DNA of 64,000 bases from Desulfoscipio geothermicus (GTDB lineage: Bacteria > Bacillota > Desulfotomaculia > Desulfotomaculales > Desulfallaceae). A program made the translations under genes and the position numbers. The stretch is taken from the NCBI GenBank assembly GCA_016841645.1, contig JAENYS010000012.1, positions 1 through 64,000 on the forward strand. Direction: 5' to 3'. Under the pieces are notes generated by a model. The model did no database searches. It saw only the letters and a program-made list of their open reading frames with translations, and had not been told where the DNA came from. Positions 28,061 to 37,369 of the stretch are shown in pieces. Positions within the stretch are counted from its first letter, which is position 1, and each line of letters opens with the position of its first letter.

Positions 28061-28648
28061 CTAAGCAAGTTGATACTTGCCACCGGAACCGGGTTGTAGC
28101 CCTTCGGCGGCCAGCAAACGCACCTTCCACGCAAGACCAGAGCCAAAACCACCAATACTGCCGTCACCGCGAATTACACGGTGACAGGGGACAACCAGTA
28201 AAATACGGTTTGCCCCCAAGGCGCCACCCACTGCCCGTGTGGCCCGGGGATAGTTGATCTGGGCGGCTACCTGTCCATAGGACAGCAGCGTGCCGTACCG
28301 GATCTCCCGCACCACCATTAGCACTCGCTGCTGAAAAGGTGTAAACAACGACCAGTCCACGGGAAAGTCAAGCTGCACCCGCTCCCCGTCAAAATACCGC
28401 TTTAGCGCTTGCGCCAGACCGGCGAGCACATGGCCGGGCTCCGGCGGCAACACAGGACACCCTTCATTTACCCCCAGCCAAGTCAGATAGCGCAAGCACT
28501 CCTCAACACTGGGCTGAGGCAGCGTCAACGCCACCAACCCTGCTTCGCTGCGCGCTGCTCCCACCCAACCGGCCGGCGTAGCCACCAGCCAAACTAAGGG
28601 GTCCTGCCTATATTTTTTTAACTTAACTTTTTTAAATTCATATGTCAC
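28061..28648 (-). CDS. ogt: O6-alkylguanine-DNA alkyltransferase
   Basis: 195 residues. The DNA-binding/acceptor domain holds the helix-turn-helix near S-Y-G-Q-V-A and the active-site P-C155-H-R-V-I, which takes the methyl group irreversibly. A long N-terminal domain of the Ogt type precedes it. The GTG start touches the stop of a cysK fragment (28648), so it may be translated by coupling to that fragment. The S-I-G-G-F-G-S-G-L motif after the active site is intact. Confidence 0.93.
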   Translation of the reverse strand: MTYEFKKVKLKKYRQDPLVWLVATPAGWVGAARSEAGLVALTLPQPSVEECLRYLTWLGVNEGCPVLPPEPGHVLAGLAQALKRYFDGERVQLDFPVDWSLFTPFQQRVLMVVREIRYGTLLSYGQVAAQINYPRATRAVGGALGANRILLVVPCHRVIRGDGSIGGFGSGLAWKVRLLAAEGLQPGSGGKYQLA

Positions 28649-28824
28649 TATAATACTCCATTATTATCAGCAATAGCCAACGCTACCCTGTCTTTAATAC
28701 TACCGCCCGGGTTAAAATACTCCAGTTTGGCCAGTATCCTGCCTGACAGGCCGCTGCCAAATCGCTTCAGCTCATATAGGGGCGTATTACCGATTAATTG
28801 CTTAATATCGTAAGCAAACGACAT
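28648..28824 (-). pseudogene. cysteine synthase N-terminal fragment
   Basis: The frame encodes the first ~55 residues of a CysK/CBS-type PLP enzyme: [20 protein letters not shown] and G-G-S-I-K-D-R-V with the PLP-binding lysine. It stops after D-N-N-G-V-L where the family continues for another ~250 residues. Nothing of the remainder lies downstream; ogt begins instead. Either a deletion fused the two genes or the fragment survives as a leader that couples ogt translation. An in-frame ATG at 28839 is an alternative start. Confidence 0.75.
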
Positions 28825-28989
28825 AATAATCACATCCATAACCTTAATTTTACATACGAATTTACTTTATCACCGCCGGCAAGGCTTGTCAATTAAGGCG
28901 GTTTAATGTGAAGCATTACAGCCCGGATACAAAAAAATGTATAGTTAATTTTCAATGTGCAAAAATAACCTTCAAAGGAGGAGGTATGC

Positions 28990-29439
28990 GTGAAATCAGA
29001 CAGATTAGTTGCAGGTGGATTGGCTGGAGCAGTAGCGGCATTTGTACAATATGTTTCCTGCACTATTGCCAAGGCAACAGGAATAACTGATCGTACATTT
29101 AAAGATTTTGCCGCTGTAATCGTAACTTTCAAGGACTACCCGGGCATTTTAGGTTTTATTGTAGGATTTATCGCCCACCTAATTGTTGGTGTTATGCTTG
29201 GTATCATTTTTGTCTATATAATAATGCTTACTTCTAATCGTTATCTGTACATAAAAGGGCTGGGCTATGGAGCAGTATGTTGGTTCCTACTGTCCGGCTT
29301 AGGAACAATTTTTAAACTACCTATGCTTAAAGATATACCACCGTTCGCCGCTCTTTCCACACTTATGGGCTCTTTAATTTATGGTGCGGTAATTGCTTAT
29401 ACTCTTAAACTTTTAGAAAAAAAAACAAACCTGCTATGA
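28990..29439 (+). CDS. four-helix integral membrane protein (paralogue of 7078)
   Basis: 149 residues, GTG start after a strong AAAGGAGGAGG. About four membrane helices, a glycine/alanine-rich first helix, a lysine-rich cytoplasmic tail. It shares length, helix spacing and the loop before W-F-L with the protein at 7078-7533. Function unknown. The spacer before it (28850-28989) shows nothing recognisable. Confidence 0.75.
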   Translation: MKSDRLVAGGLAGAVAAFVQYVSCTIAKATGITDRTFKDFAAVIVTFKDYPGILGFIVGFIAHLIVGVMLGIIFVYIIMLTSNRYLYIKGLGYGAVCWFLLSGLGTIFKLPMLKDIPPFAALSTLMGSLIYGAVIAYTLKLLEKKTNLL

Positions 29440-29524
29440 AAAGTTTAACCAATACCTTACCCTCAGAATCTCAGGGAGCCTTGCGCCCTAGCACCTCATC
29501 CACGGTATGTACCGAGCGTAACAA

Positions 29525-29728
29525 GTGATTGCTATTGTCACTATACAATGCTACAAAAACCGACAAATAGTGTGCCTGCGTGCCAGATTACATGACCTGG
29601 TCACCGTAGGCGCAAATTTTGAAAAATTGCTTACAGCCAGCCAGGAGCTGGATAAGTTTATAAACCCCGGTACGCTGATTTGTCAGCTGCCGAGTTGCAA
29701 TGTATGGACACAAATACGTCTACTTTAG
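29525..29728 (+). CDS. Spo0E-like aspartyl-phosphate phosphatase, probable
   Basis: 67 codons from a GTG. Residues 16-47 follow the Spo0E-like pattern: L-R-A-R-L-H-D-L-V, then L-L-T-A-S-Q-E-L-D-K-F-I, where S-Q-E-L-D is the family signature. These proteins dephosphorylate Spo0A and delay sporulation. The last ~20 residues are atypical and run antisense over the amidase relic, so the true C-terminus may have been altered by recombination. The ribosome site is poor. Confidence 0.5.
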   Translation: MIAIVTIQCYKNRQIVCLRARLHDLVTVGANFEKLLTASQELDKFINPGTLICQLPSCNVWTQIRLL

Positions 29729-29967
29729 CCCGGTTGGCTACCTTGCACCGCATGCCAAGGTCGGCGTTAATACTGTTAGCCAACAGCTTGTCCGTGTCCC
29801 TGGTGAGTATTACGTCTACGCCTGAATTACTGAGAATGTTAGCTACTTTTTGTGATACCGTTAGGGTGGCCACAGGCATACAACTGCTGGACCGCCTCTT
29901 CCGGTGTAGCCGCTTGGCGTACCGGCTTGTATCTGTCTACCTTCAGGAATTTGTGATGGTCAACCAT
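29658..29967 (-). pseudogene. N-acetylmuramoyl-L-alanine amidase (phage endolysin-type) relic
   Basis: An ATG at 29965-29967 overlaps the holin stop and opens about 30 codons. After a frameshift near 29880 the frame reads as the centre of an Amidase_3 domain: K-V-A-N-I-L, V-D-V-I-L-T-R-D-T-D, R-C-K-V-A-N-R-A-K-V-D-V-F-V-S-I-H-C-N-S-A-A. The first zinc motif (D-x-G-H-G-G) is missing and the protein stops right after the S-I-H-C-N-S motif. With the preceding holin-like frame it forms a lysis cassette remnant. Confidence 0.7.
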
Positions 29968-30212
29968 GGTTTTTGATTTCTTTGACGTCCTCGCGTACAT
30001 CCTCAATAATACCTAATTTATCGCTTAATTCAGCAATAATCGTTTGGTAATTTTGTTCCCGCTTTGAGTTTTCCCGCAGTACATAAAAAAGCAGCGCTGT
30101 GAATAGCACTGCAAAAAACCGGTGGCGATAATATAATTATACTGGTAAAAGTTTCTGCCTGACGATTCAGGTGTTTTGTGATATTTTGAAATAGTTCGCC
30201 AAATGTGAGCAT
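29960..30212 (-). pseudogene. BhlA/UviB-type holin-like relic
   Basis: In one frame the minus strand reads F-F-A-V-L-F-T-A-L-L-F-Y-V-L-R-E-N-S-K-R-E, then I-I-A-E-L-S-D-K-L and E-D-V-R-E-D-V-K-E-I-K, the pattern of UviB/BhlA holin-like peptides. The start (ATG at 30212) is in another frame; a base is missing around the T-run near 30100. It is followed by an amidase relic, as in phage or bacteriocin lysis modules. No other phage genes survive nearby. Confidence 0.6.
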
Positions 30213-30231
30213 AGCAACCCGGGCACTAAAA

Positions 30232-30255
30232 AGACCCCCGCAAAATCGGGGGTCT
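30232..30255 (-). terminator. terminator of groESL
   Basis: AGACCCCCG pairs with CGGGGGTCT around CAAAAT, followed on the minus strand by TTTTTAGTG. Confidence 0.9.
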
Positions 30256-30265
30256 TCGGTATTTA

Positions 30266-31912
<1,647 letters not shown>

Positions 31913-31995
31913 TTACCTCCTTCAATTTAATATATCTCATGCTAAAAACTCTTCAATAATACCTTAATACCTTGCTTAAAAGCTCACACAGCCAG

Positions 31996-32280
31996 CTACT
32001 CGATTACGCCGAGGACGTCCATTTCCCGTAAAATCAAGTACTCCACATCGTCGATTTTAATTTCATTGCCCGCGTACTTGGAAAACAGCACCTTGTCCCC
32101 TGCTTTTAGATCGATAGCTTCGCGCTGCCCGTTATCCAACAGACGGCCCGAGCCAACGGCCACTACTTCGCCTTGCTGCGGCTTTTCTTTGGCCGTATCC
32201 GGCAATACAATACCGCTTTTGGTTACTTCTTCGCTAGGCATAGGCTTAACAACTACCCGATCGCCCAAAGGTCTTATCAC
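31996..32280 (-). CDS. groES: co-chaperonin GroES
   Basis: 94 residues with R-P-L-G-D-R-V-V at the start, the mobile loop (S-G-I-V-L-P) and the V-L-F-S-K-Y-A-G motif. It forms the heptameric lid for GroEL. GGAGGG lies upstream of the ATG; the perfect CIRCE operator lies 53-79 bases before the start. Confidence 0.99.
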   Translation of the reverse strand: MIRPLGDRVVVKPMPSEEVTKSGIVLPDTAKEKPQQGEVVAVGSGRLLDNGQREAIDLKAGDKVLFSKYAGNEIKIDDVEYLILREMDVLGVIE

Positions 32281-32332
32281 AAAAACCCCTCCTTAATATT
32301 ATTTGATAAAGTATTGAGCGGTTTTATTATTG

Positions 32333-32359
32333 TTAGCACTCATTAATACCGAGTGCTAA
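32333..32359 (-). promoter_or_regulatory. CIRCE operator (HrcA binding site)
   Basis: TTAGCACTC, nine bases, GAGTGCTAA: a perfect match to the consensus inverted repeat. It implies HrcA repression of groESL and heat induction. No gene is seen in the rest of 32360-32604. Confidence 0.97.
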
Positions 32360-32604
32360 CACCCAAGTATTATAATATAGAACGAGCCAACCAAAAGCAA
32401 GTATTTTTTCACAAGAAATTACCCTTATTTTTTAAAAATAGGACAATTTATTAAAATATTGCTCCGGCTTTCTCCTTCTATATGATTATTGGAGCTTAAA
32501 TTTTTAACTGTCTGATCTTTTTTGAACTCCTAGAAATATTTTCCCACAATTAACTTAATTTCATACGATAATTTTCCAAAAAATTTATGATAATGTTTAT
32601 TTTA

Positions 32605-33099
32605 CTACTCTACGCTGCCGCATTCCGTAGCCTGTCCTGTAAGTATTTCCAGACCGTGGGGCAGTGCGGGCAGAATTGCTTCCAGACACTCCCGCACCCC
32701 TTTGGGACTGCCTGGTAAATTAACAATGAGGGTCTTGTGCCTAATGCCCGCCACTGCCCGAGAAAGCATGGCCCGGTTGGTTTTTTTCAAGCTTTCCAAG
32801 CGCATAACTTCGGCTATGCCCGGCGCCTCACGGTGGATAACCGCCCGCGTAGCCTCGGGAGTATTATCCCGCAGGCTAAAACCGGTACCTCCGGTGGTTA
32901 AAATAAGCTCATGCAGGCCACGGTCAGCTAATTCAATTAATGTTTCAACGATAATATCATAATCGTCGGAGATAACCCGGTAATCTCCGACCGTCCAGCC
33001 CTGCTGCTCCACCAATTCCCTAATTATACCGGCACTGAGGTCCTCGCGCTCGCCACGCGAACCCTTATCGCTCATTGTTAAAATGGCCGTTTTGAACAC
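32605..33099 (-). CDS. mog: molybdopterin adenylyltransferase-type protein (Mog/MoaB)
   Basis: 164 residues of the MoCF_biosynth fold. Motifs: A-I-L-T-M-S-D-K-G-S near the N-terminus, T-T-G-G-T-G-F-S-L-R-D-N-T-P-E-A-T around 69-85, and N-L-P-G-S-P-K-G near 126. It adenylates molybdopterin before metal insertion. GTG start with GGGGG upstream. It lies downstream of the two moeA-type genes at 33-36.6 kb on the same strand, so it probably closes that operon. Confidence 0.92.
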   Translation of the reverse strand: MFKTAILTMSDKGSRGEREDLSAGIIRELVEQQGWTVGDYRVISDDYDIIVETLIELADRGLHELILTTGGTGFSLRDNTPEATRAVIHREAPGIAEVMRLESLKKTNRAMLSRAVAGIRHKTLIVNLPGSPKGVRECLEAILPALPHGLEILTGQATECGSVE

Positions 33100-33166
33100 G
33101 TATTAAGCCCCCTTTAAGAAAGTAACCCTATCATTTACATGTACTTTCTATATTTAAACATAACCG

Positions 33167-33370
33167 TTACATTTCTTCACCTATATATGTAAAATTAAAA
33201 CCAACCGGTTTTCTTATAATAAGGCCGGCAATGTACTGGTAACGACCGTCACAGAGAGCGCACATGATGTCGCCCTCAGTGACGGTTAACGGATTGCCGG
33301 GTATCCGGGCACCACAACAGCAATAGCAGGCTTTGCCGGGACAAACCGGATGAACATTTACACCGCCACA
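33167..33370 (-). other. cysteine-rich reading frame continuing past the moeA-fusion UAG
   Basis: In the same frame as the preceding gene, immediately after its TAG (33371-33373), 67 sense codons follow to a TAA. They encode a zinc-ribbon-like segment: V-C-P-G-K-A-C-Y-C-C-C-G-A-R-I, then D-I-M-C-A-L-C-D-G-R-Y-Q-Y-I-A-G. Apart from one late ATG there is no usable start codon, so it looks like an extension of the upstream protein rather than a separate gene. Possibilities: stop-codon readthrough, a recent nonsense mutation, or a base error. Its codon use looks normal. Confidence 0.5.
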
Positions 33371-35299
33371 CTATTCCCGGCTGTCGTACATTATTTTGCC
33401 GCAGTCCCGCAGGTCGTAACCGCCCAGAGCGTTGACTTCCTGATGGAAAGCGGGCTCTGCCATTACCTCTAACAAGCGCTGGATATACGGTGTATCGTAA
33501 TAGGCTACCGGAATACACAAATCGTAACGTTCCTCCACCACAGGTACAAAATCCAGTCCCAAAGCCAAAGCTGCGGCTCGAATACCCATGCCGGCATCAG
33601 CCGATCCCGAGGCTACCGCCGCTGCCACAGCCATATGGGTGTATTCCTCATGCTCGTAGCCCTTGATATCGTCCGCATTAATACCATGTTCTTGCAATTT
33701 ATAATCAAACAGAATGCGCGTTCCCGCGCCCCGCTGCCGGTTTATGTAACTGAGACCCAGTTCTACCAGGTCCTCCACCCCACGAATGTTATGGGAATTA
33801 CCGGGCGCCACCATTAAACCTTGCTCCCGGTGTACTAAATTGACCAGCACAACAGGCTGCCCGGCCAGCAATCGCTTAATGTAGGACACGTTATAATCGC
33901 CGGTTTTCCCATCAAGCAAGTGAGTGCCGGCACAGTGGGCCTCGCCCCGTTTCAGGGCGCTCAACCCCCCCAGGCTGCCCACGTTGGCCGAAGAAAGAGT
34001 AGCGACGGGATATTTTTGACGCAGGTGATTGGCCAACACATCCAGGGTGATGTCGTGACTGCCGATTATCACCGTAGTCTCCCGGATCTCCTCCAGCGGG
34101 CGCATCAATTCCACCGTCACGGAATCTCCGGCGTTGTACCCCTCGGAAAGCCTGGGCACCCGCAGCATACCATCAGCCCGCACCAGCGACATAATCACCC
34201 CGGCTCCCCGGGAAATGGCCGTGGCGATAATCTTATCTCCCACCTGTCCCATTTTAACCCTGACAAATTCTTCAATGCCCATAGGTGATACTATTTTACG
34301 AGATACTATAGCACCGGCTTTTTCCCTGGCAGGCGGCGACGCGCCCAGCTTGCTATAAATTATAGGCCTGACGAACTGCTCGGCTGCCACCACCGCCGAC
34401 ACCGAGTAGCCGGGCACACCAACCACCGGCTTGCCTGCAATTTCACCCAGTATCACTGGTTTAGCGGGCTTAATGGCTACCCCGTGGGTGAGCACACGCC
34501 CCAGCTCACCGATAAGTTCAGCGGTGAAGTCTTCACGTCCCGCTGAGGAACCGGCGTTAATCAGAATCAAGTCAAAGTCCGATACTGCTGCCCGCAGCCT
34601 CTCTTTAAGGGCCTGGTAATCGTCGACGGTAATTTCATGGCGCATGGGGACACCGCCCCATTTGGCTACCATTGCACCCAGTACCCGGGTATTGTATTCG
34701 ATGATATCACCGGGCTTAAGCGGCACCCCGGGCTGCACCAACTCGGTGCCTGTGGGCAAAAGCGCCACCCGGGGTTTGGGATGCACAGCTATTTCCGTTA
34801 GCCCGCCGGCCAGTATACCACCCAGGTCAACGGGACGTAACCGGTGGTTGGCGGGCACAATCATTTCCGTAGCCACCACATCCTCGCCAATCACCCGCAC
34901 ATGCTGCCAGGGCACCGCACCGCTGGTTATTTCAAATACACTTTCATCTATAAAATGGATGTCCTCAATCATAATCACAGCATCGCAGCCAGGCGGCAGA
35001 GGATCCCCGGTGTCCACCACAGCGATATGCGCACCCAAAGTCAGCCTTTTGGGCGCGGCGTCGGACGCGCCAAAAGTATCTGCAGCCTGCACAGCCACTC
35101 CGTCTACTGCCGAAGCGTGATAGTGAGGTGAAGAAGTCCGGGCATACACCGGTCCTGCGGTCACCCGGCCTGCCGCCTCTTCCACCGCGATTAATTCACT
35201 GGGCCCCGGAGCCAGCACACCAAGCCCGGCCAGGTAATCAAGGTATTCCGCCAGCGCCTCTTCCAGCGGCTTGTCATCCAAGTAAACATCCCTTTTCAT
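33371..35299 (-). CDS. MoeA fused to a periplasmic-binding-protein-like domain
   Basis: 642 residues. The N-terminal two-thirds is MoeA-like: MoeA N/linker (about 1-165), MoCF domain with L-L-P-T-G-T-E-L and I-N-A-G-S-S-A-G-R-E-D (about 165-320), and MoeA C-terminal domain (to ~405). The C-terminal ~235 residues are a soluble binding-protein-like domain starting I-I-G-S-H-D-I-T-L-D-V-L and containing S-L-G-G-L-S-A-L-K-R-G-E-A-H, as in LysR-like or ModA-like substrate domains, perhaps sensing or delivering oxyanions. The ATG at 35299 follows GGAGTG. The stop is TAG and the frame stays open beyond it. Confidence 0.9.
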   Translation of the reverse strand: MKRDVYLDDKPLEEALAEYLDYLAGLGVLAPGPSELIAVEEAAGRVTAGPVYARTSSPHYHASAVDGVAVQAADTFGASDAAPKRLTLGAHIAVVDTGDPLPPGCDAVIMIEDIHFIDESVFEITSGAVPWQHVRVIGEDVVATEMIVPANHRLRPVDLGGILAGGLTEIAVHPKPRVALLPTGTELVQPGVPLKPGDIIEYNTRVLGAMVAKWGGVPMRHEITVDDYQALKERLRAAVSDFDLILINAGSSAGREDFTAELIGELGRVLTHGVAIKPAKPVILGEIAGKPVVGVPGYSVSAVVAAEQFVRPIIYSKLGASPPAREKAGAIVSRKIVSPMGIEEFVRVKMGQVGDKIIATAISRGAGVIMSLVRADGMLRVPRLSEGYNAGDSVTVELMRPLEEIRETTVIIGSHDITLDVLANHLRQKYPVATLSSANVGSLGGLSALKRGEAHCAGTHLLDGKTGDYNVSYIKRLLAGQPVVLVNLVHREQGLMVAPGNSHNIRGVEDLVELGLSYINRQRGAGTRILFDYKLQEHGINADDIKGYEHEEYTHMAVAAAVASGSADAGMGIRAAALALGLDFVPVVEERYDLCIPVAYYDTPYIQRLLEVMAEPAFHQEVNALGGYDLRDCGKIMYDSRE

Positions 35300-35331
35300 G
35301 GTTTCACTCCGTTCGCCAAATAGTCCATCCA

Positions 35332-36567
35332 TTAAAACAGCTTAACTTCAATATATTCACCGGCTTCAATGCCTTCTTTTTCGGCGGCTATACGGGCCAG
35401 GCCACCGGCTCGCACCATTGTACTGATTAATCCCGATTTACCAAGCACAGGGTCGGCAATAAGCGTGCCATTTTCCTGGTACAGCCGGACTCTAAGGTAG
35501 TCCTCACGCCCGGAGGCCGAGTGCATATTGCGTGTCAGGCAGGCACGCACGGGGAATTCCAACGGGTCATCTACGTAAAAGCCATGCCTCAAAAGGGGCG
35601 TGACCAGCAAATCAAACACCACCATCGCGGATACCGGGTGACCGGGCAGTCCAAAAACCGGCTTGCCTTCCACCACAGCACCTACTGTAGGTTTGCCGGG
35701 CTTAATAGAAATACCGTGAAACAGCACCCCCGGCGAGCCCAGGGTATCCAAGGCCCGGGCGGCCACATCCCTGGTGCCCACAGAGCTGCCGCCTGAAAGC
35801 AGTACCAAGTCACATTCCGACAGCGCCTGCTTGAGCCTGTCCATCAACAAGTCAAAATCATCCTGCACAATACCGTAAATACAAGGCTGGGCACCGGCAG
35901 CCACCGCCTGGCCGTATAATGCATAGGAATTGATATCCCGCACCTGGCCCGGCCCGGGCTGCTCCCGGGTTTCCACCAATTCATCACCGGTGGATATTAT
36001 ACCCACCTTTGTCGGCACCAGCACCGGCACTTCGGACAAACCCACGGCCGCCAACAACCCCAGGTCCTGGGGCCTGAGTATGTGTCCCCGGGGCAGCACC
36101 CCGTTCCCCGAAGCGATATCTTCACCGGCAAATACTATATTATCACCCGGCGCTACCGGCTTGGTCACCCCAATTGTCAATTCATCCAGTTCCTCAGTGT
36201 ATTCCACCATTACCACTGCATCAGCCCCGGGCGGCAGCATACCCCCGGTGGGCATACGCCAAGCCTGACCGACCCCGACTACGCCTGTAGCCGCGGCATC
36301 TTGCCCCATATACACTTCACCGGTTACATCAAGGTAAGCGGGCAGGCTTTCCGTAGCCCCAAATGTATCACGGGCCCGAACTGCAAAACCGTCTACAACA
36401 GAACGGTCAAAACCGGGCACCGCATCTACGGCTGTCAGGTCTTGGGCCAGCCTGCGGCCCATTGCCTTCAGCAATGGTACTTGCTCGGCCAGGCCGGTCG
36501 CCTTGATATGTTCCCCCAACAATTCCCGGGCCTCCCGCACCGTCCGGGCCTGAAACAGTTCACCCAT
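35332..36567 (-). CDS. moeA: molybdopterin molybdenumtransferase MoeA
   Basis: 411 residues with the complete MoeA layout: P-G-F-D-R-S-V-V-D-G-F-A near 45-56, the G-G-x-x-P-P-G-A-D-A-V-V-M-V-E box near 105, I-S-T-G-D-E-L near 190, L-S-G-G-S-S-V-G-T-R-D near 260 and G-L-P-G-H-P-V-S near 305. It inserts Mo (or W) into adenylated molybdopterin. The ATG at 36567 has GGGAGG. First gene of a moeA, moeA-fusion, mog run. Confidence 0.95.
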   Translation of the reverse strand: MGELFQARTVREARELLGEHIKATGLAEQVPLLKAMGRRLAQDLTAVDAVPGFDRSVVDGFAVRARDTFGATESLPAYLDVTGEVYMGQDAAATGVVGVGQAWRMPTGGMLPPGADAVVMVEYTEELDELTIGVTKPVAPGDNIVFAGEDIASGNGVLPRGHILRPQDLGLLAAVGLSEVPVLVPTKVGIISTGDELVETREQPGPGQVRDINSYALYGQAVAAGAQPCIYGIVQDDFDLLMDRLKQALSECDLVLLSGGSSVGTRDVAARALDTLGSPGVLFHGISIKPGKPTVGAVVEGKPVFGLPGHPVSAMVVFDLLVTPLLRHGFYVDDPLEFPVRACLTRNMHSASGREDYLRVRLYQENGTLIADPVLGKSGLISTMVRAGGLARIAAEKEGIEAGEYIEVKLF

Positions 36568-36671
36568 AAAATTACCTCCCAACGCTCGTCATCCCATCTA
36601 GCAGTCCCATAACACAGCCATAACCCGGGATTGGTTAAAAAGATCATCTATCCCCAATGCTTAGATGAATT

Positions 36672-36854
36672 TTAATCAAAACAGCCCAATTCACAGCCAA
36701 AGAGCTTTATTTCCAGTTCATTTGCCACCTGACCAATTTCCCGTGGTGCAACTCCCAAATCGCTGGCCAGCTTTCTGGCTGCAGGACAGCTCAATTTGCC
36801 GTCCTTAGCGGCGTTCTTCACTGCCGTTTTAATTTCCTCGATGTTTTTAGCCAT
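36672..36854 (-). CDS. 60-residue helical protein with C-terminal cysteines
   Basis: Strong AAAGGAG and ATG. The sequence is helical with a likely helix-turn-helix (A-A-R-K-L-A-S-D-L-G-V-A-P-R-E-I-G-Q-V-A), then a tail F-G-C-E-L-G-C-F. It lies directly upstream of moeA, 104 bases away, on the same strand. A small regulator or adaptor of Mo-cofactor genes is possible but not shown. In 36855-37369 I see only the short peptide frame noted below. Confidence 0.65.
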   Translation of the reverse strand: MAKNIEEIKTAVKNAAKDGKLSCPAARKLASDLGVAPREIGQVANELEIKLFGCELGCFD

Positions 36855-37249
36855 TGTTACAAGCTCCTTTCATATTTAACATAGTCACCATTGATACAAA
36901 ACAACCACCTAACACGCCATATTCAAATTTCGCTCACCGGAGGAACAATAACCGGATACTAATGGTGAAAATATAGCTTTATGACAATACAAACATTATC
37001 ATTATAAAGATAACCTTTATGACCCTATTGTGCAACAGATAAAGCTAACTTAATCGACAAAAAATCCAGTTGGAGATTAATTCTATGAGCAGGATTAGTG
37101 TTTATTACCGCTAGCTGTCAATACAAGTTCACCCCAACTCACATTAAATGTCCCTGTTTTTCTAATAATCTCCTATCAAAGCCCGCACTGAATATGAGCC
37201 CGTTATCACCCAAATTGCAGACTTCTCGGTTGTTAGAAGGAGATCACAA

Positions 37250-37288
37250 TTGAAAAACGAATTCTCTACTAACGCCCAAATTGTTTAA
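37250..37288 (+). CDS. possible 12-residue leader peptide
   Basis: TTG start preceded by AAGGAG; 12 codons then TAA, 82 bases before the ferredoxin-nitroreductase gene. It may be a leader peptide or chance. Confidence 0.2.
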   Translation: MKNEFSTNAQIV

Positions 37289-37369
37289 TCATAACCCGCT
37301 TATGAAAATTTTACCGCCGCAATTGGTAACCATTTTTCATTAACCATTTTATAAAAGGAGAAACTACGC

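Noticed and set aside
34134-36612. Long plus-strand ORFs opposite the moeA genes
   Set aside because: They are antisense shadows of GC-rich coding sequence; the minus-strand frames carry the full MoeA motifs.
36970-37050. Another riboswitch-type terminator copy (CCCTATTGTGCAAC and GATAAAGC resemble the 38638-38676 terminator)
   Set aside because: Similarity is short and no aptamer blocks are seen beside it; not enough to call.
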